Positions 54,023 to 61,136 of a stretch of DNA of 64,000 nt are shown piece after piece. The position numbers and the translations under genes were made by a program. The notes beneath the pieces are model-generated. The model was not told where the DNA came from. It did not search any database and saw only the letters and a program-made list of their open reading frames with translations. The DNA is from Spirosoma sp. KCTC 42546. Its GTDB lineage: Bacteria; Bacteroidota; Bacteroidia; Cytophagales; Spirosomataceae. Numbering within the stretch: position 1 is the first letter of the stretch; every line of letters begins with the position of its first letter. The stretch is from the NCBI RefSeq assembly GCF_006965485.1, contig NZ_CP041360.1:6304501-6368500 (forward strand), given 5' to 3'.

Positions 54023-55654
54023 TTACTGGATGGTTCCAGATTCTTTGACGGATGCTTTTAAGGATGGGGCTTCTAAAAAGTACATTTGCGCTGATTGCCC
54101 CAACTGATTATTTATCAAGGCAATAGCGGATGATTTATCACCGTAAATCGATAGAAATGAGGTAACAGCTGCCGTTGGTCGCGAATCGGCAATAAGCGTT
54201 TTACGGGTATTGATAAGTCGAATCAGTTCCGGTGTTTGCGCTACACTCTGCGCTTTTAAGCCCCTAATTTCCAGCTCTTCCGTATCATCGAAAACCATCG
54301 CCGGTCGTTGATCTTCGTTCGCGAAGCGCAACTGTACCTGATCGAACGTAACGTTTCGGGCGTGCCGAACGTAAAACCCATACGCAGGCAACGTAGTACC
54401 GAACATCGTTCCAACCGGGTAAGCATCTGATTTTTCAGGTACCGCAGTTGGCTTAAACCCAGTAATTCCCCCTTCGAATTCGAAGTTCAGATTGCGAAGG
54501 GTCACATGCTCAACCGGATAGTCGGGCAGGCCCGTAATTGAACATCCCAAAGCGGCCAGTCGGCTCCCTTGGATATTGGTAATCAGGATGTCTTGCAAAG
54601 CCGGTGTATTGTTGGTTGTGTTTGTACCGAACTTCTTGTTGCGGGTGTTGAGTCGAACAAAAATTCCGGCGCGTTTTATGTTCCGCAGGCTAATGTTTGA
54701 GATTGTTACACGCTTTATCTGAGCGCCATCTACCGTCATAATCGCCAGACCATCCCCCCAGGTATCGAATACGGTGCAATTCTGAATGACGATGTCCTCA
54801 AAACGACCAGCGGTTTCGGTGCCAATCTTGATGCCACTAGCCCCGGAACTGACGTGACAATTCGTGATGCTGATATTCCGGCAAACTTTGTCGGGCGAAA
54901 AACTTTTGATACAGATGCCATCATCGCCACTGGTAATAAAACAGTTGCTCACGCGCACAAGCTCGCAATCGACCAAATCCATGCCGTCTGTATTTCGGTG
55001 CTTAACGGCGTGTTCGCGATTCGGATTCTCAACGTCTTTGTTCTCCCGGCTGTCTACCGTAATGCCATCAATCACCAGGTTTTTACAGGCCTGATAGGTT
55101 TGCACCCAGGAAGCCGAGTTCTGTAGCGTTACTCCTTTGATCAGGACGTTTTCACAACCCCGTATGTGAAGGATTCGCGGGCGGTATTTAAATGATGGGC
55201 GCAGGTACGGATCATTGGGACCTCGGTTGTCGAGTATATCACCTCGTCCGTCGATGGTTCCTCGCCCTTCGATACTGATGTTTCGACAGTTTTCTGCGTA
55301 GATTAAGGCTTTGCTGGTCAGCGGATGTTCGTCGTAGGTTGGGTAATCGGAGGTCTGGTCTGGAAAGTCAGCGACTTTAGGGCTTCCTAGTAACGTAGTC
55401 CCTGCGTCGAGGTAAAGCGTTACATTACTTTTCAGGTAAATCGTACCTGATAGAAACGTACCATTATGCAGATATACTTTCCCTCCTCCGGCTGTATGGC
55501 ATTGATCAACAGCCGTTTGGATAGCTTTGGTATCCATCGTTTGGCCATCACCTTTGGTTCCATACGCCAGCACATCCCAAACCCCAGAAGGTTTCTGAGC
55601 AAAGGCGCTGGTCGTAAAAAGCAGGCAGAATAATAAGTGCGTTGCGTATGACAT
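54023..55654 (-). CDS. GH28 family glycosidase, copy B
   Basis: This 543-residue protein has a signal peptide (about 1-19, SAFAQ) and a beta-helix with NTDGMDLVDCE and SGDDGICIKS. As in copy A the GHG site reads ASGIKIGTETAG. It has about 40 extra residues at the C-terminus (FLSIYGDKSSAIALINNQL) not seen in copy A. The two are tandem paralogues, and small differences in loops suggest related but different linkages. An inverted repeat (55679-55745) lies just upstream of its ATG. Confidence 0.9.
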   Translation of the reverse strand: MSYATHLLFCLLFTTSAFAQKPSGVWDVLAYGTKGDGQTMDTKAIQTAVDQCHTAGGGKVYLHNGTFLSGTIYLKSNVTLYLDAGTTLLGSPKVADFPDQTSDYPTYDEHPLTSKALIYAENCRNISIEGRGTIDGRGDILDNRGPNDPYLRPSFKYRPRILHIRGCENVLIKGVTLQNSASWVQTYQACKNLVIDGITVDSRENKDVENPNREHAVKHRNTDGMDLVDCELVRVSNCFITSGDDGICIKSFSPDKVCRNISITNCHVSSGASGIKIGTETAGRFEDIVIQNCTVFDTWGDGLAIMTVDGAQIKRVTISNISLRNIKRAGIFVRLNTRNKKFGTNTTNNTPALQDILITNIQGSRLAALGCSITGLPDYPVEHVTLRNLNFEFEGGITGFKPTAVPEKSDAYPVGTMFGTTLPAYGFYVRHARNVTFDQVQLRFANEDQRPAMVFDDTEELEIRGLKAQSVAQTPELIRLINTRKTLIADSRPTAAVTSFLSIYGDKSSAIALINNQLGQSAQMYFLEAPSLKASVKESGTIQ

Positions 55655-55678
55655 TTAGTTTTGATGGGTTTGAATTTC

Positions 55679-55745
55679 ACCCCTAAATCCCCTAAGGGGA
55701 CTTTGTCTATGAGCGAACCAAGTCCCCTTCAGGGGATTTAGGGGT
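55679..55745. repeat. Inverted repeat, copy 1
   Basis: The arms 55679-55703 (25 bp, one base missing) and 55720-55745 (26 bp) surround a 16-bp loop. Each arm has the inner palindrome CCCCTGAAGGGG or a variant. It is intergenic, between GH28 copy B and the first GH39-like gene. Confidence 0.88.
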
Positions 55746-55768
55746 CGCGGGCGACTTTGGGGGTTAGG

Positions 55769-57295
55769 TTACCCAGTTACGTTACTTTTTTCCATGATTA
55801 GCATAGGATAATCGTACAGCGGAAGCTGACGGAAAATCTGGGCTTCGGCACCAACCCGCCATTTGTCATTGTCGAATAGCTTCTCCTGATTCGGAATTTC
55901 GAGGATTTCACCGGATAGTGGGTCAACCAGAACCGGGTGTGTAAAGCCACGATCTTCCCAATCCCAGAGGAACAGGTGAACGCTGTCGGCGGGCGGGTTG
56001 TCGGCCGCTTTTTGGTCCGACCAATAGGCCAGCACCAGACCATTATCGGTGTTCAACGTAGCGGTGCAGACGCCTTCCAGACTCTTTTTCGTTCCATTGC
56101 CAAACGCCTGATATTCTTTCTCCGTTGCGGATTCCTTTCCCGACAACGTATTGACCGTAGCACTGCGGGTATGTACGTCACCATGTACCAGACTACCTAA
56201 ATGTTGTAGCGCCTTATAAGCGATTTTAGGCTTGATTTCGGGCTTCTGCCGCAGAATACCTTTGTAATTCGTGTTGCCTGATCCTTTTGGGTAATCGTGC
56301 AGATCGACGATCAGGAACCACAACGTCATCGGCAAGTTCAGCGAGCAATCGGTGAGCAACCGACGTAGCATGACTTTGGCCTGAATAGTTTCCGTCCAAG
56401 GGCCTTCGCCCGAAAACCCGGTGCTATTCGGATCAGATGGGAAGCCGTTTTCGCCCTGCCAGATCTTGATGTTCGGATTATAGCGGTCAATTAACTGGCG
56501 TAGTCCTTTCGTCCGCTCGGTATAAGCTTCGGGCAAGGTTGTGTAGGGGTGGAACGAAAAAATATCGATCAAGTCCGCTAATCCTGCTTTAAATAATTCC
56601 TGCACGTACAGAATGGGCATTCGCGAAACCACACCGCCGACAATGATGGCGTCCGGGTTATTTTTTCGGATCAACGGCGCCGTTTCCCGTACTAATTGCA
56701 CGTATTTTTTAGGGTCGGGCTTATCTGGTTTCCAGAAACCCGACAGGTTCGGCTCGTTCCAGATTTCGTAGTGCTGTACTTTTCCTTTGTAGCGTTTGGC
56801 AACGGCCACCACAAATTTCTGCCAGGCGGCATTGGCCACGGGGTTGGCCGTTGATGGATAGAAGCCAACTTCGCCCTCCTGATAATTCGTGTTGCCATAC
56901 CCCACGTTAAAGAATGGCTTTACACCCCGGCTCACCAAGCCATCCACGCTTTCGTCCAGCCACGCCCAGTCGTACTTGCCTTTTTCGCGCTCTACCCGTG
57001 CCCAACCCGTCTGCAAACGTCCCCATTTGACCGGCAGATCGTCGATCCAGGGATAGACTTCTTTCGGTTTCCACAGATCCCGATCAAGTGTTTCGCAGCC
57101 GATACCGAAGGGTGAGTTTTTGATTTCGGTTGGTTTTTTCAAACGAACGGTGCCGATTTTTTTCAACGGTGCAGACGCAGAACCATCGCTCACGGGCATT
57201 GTTGACTCGGCCAATCCTGATGTTGGATCGGTTAGTGAAGTCGATAACGGAAGGACGGATAAGGTCTTTAGAAAGGTACGGCGATTATTATCCAT
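55769..57295 (-). CDS. GH39-like glycosidase, paralogue 1
   Basis: This 508-residue protein starts MDNNRRTFLKTLSVLPLS, a twin-arginine-like export signal. The (beta/alpha)8 barrel has acid/base E181 in HYEIWNEPNLSG and probable nucleophile E282 in KIWQGENGFPSD, as in clan GH-A (xylosidase/GH39-like). A small C-terminal beta domain (about 390-505) follows. The family link to GH39 is by motif only. It is flanked on both sides by inverted repeats and is followed by a close paralogue. The exact sugar is unknown. Confidence 0.82.
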   Translation of the reverse strand: MDNNRRTFLKTLSVLPLSTSLTDPTSGLAESTMPVSDGSASAPLKKIGTVRLKKPTEIKNSPFGIGCETLDRDLWKPKEVYPWIDDLPVKWGRLQTGWARVEREKGKYDWAWLDESVDGLVSRGVKPFFNVGYGNTNYQEGEVGFYPSTANPVANAAWQKFVVAVAKRYKGKVQHYEIWNEPNLSGFWKPDKPDPKKYVQLVRETAPLIRKNNPDAIIVGGVVSRMPILYVQELFKAGLADLIDIFSFHPYTTLPEAYTERTKGLRQLIDRYNPNIKIWQGENGFPSDPNSTGFSGEGPWTETIQAKVMLRRLLTDCSLNLPMTLWFLIVDLHDYPKGSGNTNYKGILRQKPEIKPKIAYKALQHLGSLVHGDVHTRSATVNTLSGKESATEKEYQAFGNGTKKSLEGVCTATLNTDNGLVLAYWSDQKAADNPPADSVHLFLWDWEDRGFTHPVLVDPLSGEILEIPNQEKLFDNDKWRVGAEAQIFRQLPLYDYPMLIMEKSNVTG

Positions 57296-57311
57296 GATTG
57301 GTTTCGGTTTT

Positions 57312-57379
57312 ACCCCTAAATCCCCTGAAGGGGACTTGGCTCGTGCTTAGACAAAGTCCCCTTCAGGGGATTTAGGGGT
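57312..57379. repeat. Inverted repeat, copy 2
   Basis: Perfect 26-bp arms (57312-57337 and 57354-57379) surround a 16-bp loop. It lies between the two GH39-like paralogues. Confidence 0.9.
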
Positions 57380-57385
57380 AATTAT

Positions 57386-58906
57386 TCACACCACGTTACT
57401 TTTTTCCATAATCAGCATGGGATAGTCCTGCAACGGCAATTGCCGAAATACCTGAGCCTCCGCATCCACTCGCCATTTGTCTTTATCGTATATTTTTTCG
57501 TGTTCCGTCAATTCGAGAATATCACCCGAGATTGGATCGACCAGAACGGGTTCAGTAAAGCCCCGGCCTTCCCAGTCCCAGAAAAATGCGTGAATCGTGC
57601 GGGCCGCTGGTTGGTCGGCCGCTTTGGCTCCCGACCAGTAGGCAAAAACGGTTCCGTTATCCGTATTCAGAACCGCTGTACAAATACCGTCCAGACTCTT
57701 TTTTAACCCATTCCCAAACAGGCGATACTCTTTCTCGGTAGCGGGTTCATTACCGGCCACGGCGTGTACAATTGAACTGCGGGTGCGTACGTCGCCGTGA
57801 ACCAGGCTGCCCAGGTGTTGCAGCGCTTTGTAGGCAATCTTGGGTGTAACCTCTGGCTTTTGCCGCAGGATGCCTTTGTAATTCACCTTCCCGGAGCCTT
57901 TTGGGTAGTCATGCAGATCAACAATGAGAAACCAAAGCGTCATGGCGATATCCAGCGAACAATCCGTCAGCAACCGTCGCAGCATGATCTTGGCCTGAAT
58001 GGTTTCCGTCCAGGGCCCTTCTCCACCATAACCCGTGCTGTTTGGGTCGGATGGAAAGCCGTTTTCGCCCTGCCAGATTTTGAGTTTCGGATTGTGCTGG
58101 TCCAGCAATTTGCGTAGCGCTACCGTACGCTCCGAATACGATTCAGGGATGGTTGTGTAGGGGTGGAACGAAAAAATGTCGATCAAATCGGCCAGACCGA
58201 CCTTCAGCATTTCCTGTATGTAGTAGGTCGGCATCTGCGAAACGACACCCCCTACGATAACCGCTCCAGGGCAGTTTTTTCGGATTATGGGTGCCGTTTC
58301 CCGCACCAGTTGCACATACTTTTGCGGATTGGGTTTATCCGGACTCCAGAACCCCGCCAGATTGGGTTCATTCCAGATTTCGTAATGCCTGATCTTGTTC
58401 TTGTAACGTTTGGTCAGGGCGGTCACGTAGCGTTTCCAGGCCTCGTTTGCTTCGGGCGAGTCCAGCGGATGATACCCAACCTCCCCCGCCATGTAATTCG
58501 TGTTGCCGTAGCTGACATTGAAGAATGGCGTTACACCCCGACTTATTAAGCCATCTACACTCTCATCCAGCCAGGCCCAGTCATACTTCCCCTTTTCCCG
58601 TTCAACCCGTCCCCAGCCCGTTTGCAGCCGTCCCCATTTGATCGGCAAACTATCGACCCAGGGATAGACTTCTTTGGGCTTCCACAGGTCCCGATCAAGT
58701 GTTTCGCAGCCGATACCGAAGGGTGAGTTTTTGATTTCGCCTGGCTTTTTCAAGCGAACCGTCCCGATTTTTTTCAAGGGGGCAACGGCTGGATTATCAC
58801 TCGCAGGCGTTACTGATTCTGCCAAGCCCGATTTTATATCCGTTAACGAAGTCGATAACGGAAGCACTGAGAGTGTCTTTAGAAAATTACGGCGGTTGTT
58901 TTCCAT
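57386..58906 (-). CDS. GH39-like glycosidase, paralogue 2
   Basis: This 506-residue protein is clearly a recent duplicate of the 55769-57295 product: same signal type (MENNRRNFLKTLSVLPLS), same catalytic motifs HYEIWNEPNLAG and KIWQGENGFPSD, and most residues identical. Differences lie in scattered surface positions and loops (YHPLDSPEANEA against FYPSTANPVANA). It presumably acts on the same or a very similar glycan. It has inverted repeats on both sides. Confidence 0.82.
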   Translation of the reverse strand: MENNRRNFLKTLSVLPLSTSLTDIKSGLAESVTPASDNPAVAPLKKIGTVRLKKPGEIKNSPFGIGCETLDRDLWKPKEVYPWVDSLPIKWGRLQTGWGRVEREKGKYDWAWLDESVDGLISRGVTPFFNVSYGNTNYMAGEVGYHPLDSPEANEAWKRYVTALTKRYKNKIRHYEIWNEPNLAGFWSPDKPNPQKYVQLVRETAPIIRKNCPGAVIVGGVVSQMPTYYIQEMLKVGLADLIDIFSFHPYTTIPESYSERTVALRKLLDQHNPKLKIWQGENGFPSDPNSTGYGGEGPWTETIQAKIMLRRLLTDCSLDIAMTLWFLIVDLHDYPKGSGKVNYKGILRQKPEVTPKIAYKALQHLGSLVHGDVRTRSSIVHAVAGNEPATEKEYRLFGNGLKKSLDGICTAVLNTDNGTVFAYWSGAKAADQPAARTIHAFFWDWEGRGFTEPVLVDPISGDILELTEHEKIYDKDKWRVDAEAQVFRQLPLQDYPMLIMEKSNVV

Positions 58907-58929
58907 ACGTTGGTTTAGGTTTGAGCATT

Positions 58930-58997
58930 ATCCCTAAATCCCCTGAAGGGGACTTTGCTTATGCTTGAAAAAAGTCCCCTTCAGGGGATTTAGGGGT
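58930..58997. repeat. Inverted repeat, copy 3
   Basis: The arms 58930-58955 (one mismatch) and 58972-58997 surround a 16-bp loop. The last 8 bases overlap the 3' end of the alpha/alpha-toroid gene. This element and copies 1 and 2 share their arms but not their loops. Confidence 0.88.
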
Positions 58998-60141
58998 AAT
59001 TCAATGGTTCGTTGAACACATTGCAGACGTGTAATGAATGACTGTTAAAGTGATACGGGCCTTCATAGCCGGTGTCGCCGAGCAGGTGGCTTACCAGCGC
59101 GATGGAAAGTGGATAAAACCAGGAACCCAGCATAATGTGGGTGCGATTTGGGTCTTCGTCGCGTAGTTCCGCCCGGGCAGACGTTTCGCCTTCCTGCCAG
59201 ATCCAGTGAGGGCGCGGCACCCAGTCTTTTGGCTGGCTATCCCGACGATGCAGCAACCAGCCAACGCCATCCGGGCTTTCATGCTGAAGCGCATGGGCCA
59301 GATAACGACGACAAGCCGCTTCAACATCGTCCCGACGATAGTCAGTCAATGAGGCTAGATTAACTAATTGATAGGCCCCATCGAAATCGGGGCAGTCAGA
59401 GCCACCTGGCCAGAACGAACCATCGGGTAACTGGCAAGCCAGTGTTGAATCGATGGAACGTTCCAGGTGCCGAAGTGGCCAACCTAAGGCGAAATAAATG
59501 GGCACGACGTGAATGGTACCAAATAAACCATTCGCGCGATCTGCACCGAACTGCGTCCCCCAGTAACCGGTCTGGCTGTCCTGCAATTCTTCGAGCGCCG
59601 GAAACATCGCTTTCTCCATCAGCGAATCCACTTCCGATGCCCCAAACCAATCCCGCAGCGCAAACAGAGCCGTAGCGGCAGCCAACACCTGGTTACCTGC
59701 AGACCATGAATTACGCCAGTCGTAGTGTTTTACCCAGCGGTACAGCCGGTCGGCATTGAGCAGCGGCTCCAGGAAGCGAAGTTCCCGTTCGGGCTTACGA
59801 TCGAGCATGCGGAGCGCCCAGATGTTCCCACGGGTGTAATGCCAGACGGGTTCCAGTTCGTCCAGCGTCCGGAAACGATTGAATTCCGAGGCTTTTCCTG
59901 AGAAAAAACCCTGTTCGGTCTGCCGACTCTGGAATTGATTCGCCCAGCTATCCAGATCGGCGGCTGGTCGGTTCTGTAATTCACCAAATAAATCCAGCAC
60001 ATGGGCGGCATGATAGGAGCCGTAAAAGCTTTCACCTTCGTCCTTTTCTTTGCGGTACACACCGGGTTTATCGCCAATTTTCATGGCGTTGACGAAGTTC
60101 AGCGATGCTTCCTTAATGCGTTGATAACCGGGCGTTTCCAT
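58990..60141 (-). CDS. Alpha/alpha-toroid protein of unknown function
   Basis: This 383-residue protein has no signal peptide. Repeats with patterns such as YGSYHAAHVLDLFGEL, WAAGNQV-like WSAGNQVLAAATALFALRD, QDSQTGYWGTQFG and QLPDGSFWPGGSDCPDFDG resemble the barrels of terpene-cyclase or glycosidase toroids. I do not recognise a named family. Its place between the esterase and the GH39-like genes and its cytosolic location suggest it acts on an imported oligosaccharide, perhaps as an unsaturated-glycan hydrolase or epimerase. The acidic cluster near the end of the third repeat could be catalytic. Its last bases overlap inverted-repeat copy 3. Confidence 0.7.
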   Translation of the reverse strand: METPGYQRIKEASLNFVNAMKIGDKPGVYRKEKDEGESFYGSYHAAHVLDLFGELQNRPAADLDSWANQFQSRQTEQGFFSGKASEFNRFRTLDELEPVWHYTRGNIWALRMLDRKPERELRFLEPLLNADRLYRWVKHYDWRNSWSAGNQVLAAATALFALRDWFGASEVDSLMEKAMFPALEELQDSQTGYWGTQFGADRANGLFGTIHVVPIYFALGWPLRHLERSIDSTLACQLPDGSFWPGGSDCPDFDGAYQLVNLASLTDYRRDDVEAACRRYLAHALQHESPDGVGWLLHRRDSQPKDWVPRPHWIWQEGETSARAELRDEDPNRTHIMLGSWFYPLSIALVSHLLGDTGYEGPYHFNSHSLHVCNVFNEPLNYP

Positions 60142-60190
60142 CTTATTGTTAGTTGTATTCGGACTATAGTTTACGTATGTCTTTTCCTGA

Positions 60191-61123
60191 TCAGGACCGA
60201 TGTAAAAAGCCTCGATTGCGCAGCCAGATTTCCAGTTGCGTCATCCAGGAATCGGGTAGGTCAGGTTTGATGCCGAAGCCGTGACCTCCTTTTTCGTAGA
60301 GGTGTAGTTCGGCAGGTACATTCACCTTTTTGAGCGCTTCGTAAAAACGGATGCTATTACTGAATGTCACCGTCGGATCATCACCAGCATGGACCAGGAA
60401 TGTCGGAGGTGTAGCGGCTGTTACGTGTTCTTCAGGTGAGTAATCGGCCAGTTGCCCGGCGGCTGGATGATCGCCCAGCAGGTTTTTTACCGAACCCTGA
60501 TGGGCAATGTCGGGCCGGAAGCTGACGACAGGCCAGCATAAGACCAGAAAATCGGGCCGTAAGGCGGTAGTGTCTTTCCCCAGCTCAAACACCTTTGAAA
60601 ACTGAGTTGCTGCCATAGCGGCTACGTGGCCACCCGCCGAAGAACCCAGGATACCGATCCGCCTGGTCTGAAGCTGCCATTCCGCTGCCCGCTGACGCAC
60701 TATACGAAGTGCCTGCTGAGCATCCTGAAACGGTCCCACTGCCCGATCCTGCATCAGGCCATCGGTGGGTAACCGATACGTTAAAACGAAGGCTGTAATG
60801 CCCCATTGATTGAGTCGCTGGGCGATGAACCGGGCATTTTCGGTATTCAGATTCCGGTAGCCACCACCCGGACAGATGATCAAACCTGTCCCATTGGGGG
60901 AGGCAGCCCGGTAAACGATCAATCGCGGAACAAGCACATGGGATACGGCTGTCAACCGTCCAGTCTCATCGTATGTCCGTTTTTCGGGCTGTGTACTGGC
61001 CACCGAGTTTGGAACACCGTTTGGATACAAGGGCACTTCTGGCTCTTGCTGGGCCATCATTCGCCCAGGCAGCAGGAGGGCTGCCAGCAGAAGATAGGGT
61101 ATTCGTGCCCTTGTTGTGTTCAT
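60191..61123 (-). CDS. Secreted carbohydrate esterase-like alpha/beta hydrolase
   Basis: This 310-residue protein has a signal peptide (about 1-25, LLPGRMMAQ). The alpha/beta-hydrolase core has an HGGG-like PGGGY (85-89), nucleophile S162 in ILGSSAGGHV, an acid in HAGDDPTV and histidine in KGGHGFGIK. It resembles acetyl-xylan esterases of the BD-FAE type. In this operon it probably removes acetyl groups from the glycan before the glycosidases act. It lies 13 bp after the tandem-domain GH39-like gene. Confidence 0.87.
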   Translation of the reverse strand: MNTTRARIPYLLLAALLLPGRMMAQQEPEVPLYPNGVPNSVASTQPEKRTYDETGRLTAVSHVLVPRLIVYRAASPNGTGLIICPGGGYRNLNTENARFIAQRLNQWGITAFVLTYRLPTDGLMQDRAVGPFQDAQQALRIVRQRAAEWQLQTRRIGILGSSAGGHVAAMAATQFSKVFELGKDTTALRPDFLVLCWPVVSFRPDIAHQGSVKNLLGDHPAAGQLADYSPEEHVTAATPPTFLVHAGDDPTVTFSNSIRFYEALKKVNVPAELHLYEKGGHGFGIKPDLPDSWMTQLEIWLRNRGFLHRS

Positions 61124-61136
61124 GACGCGTTAGAAC

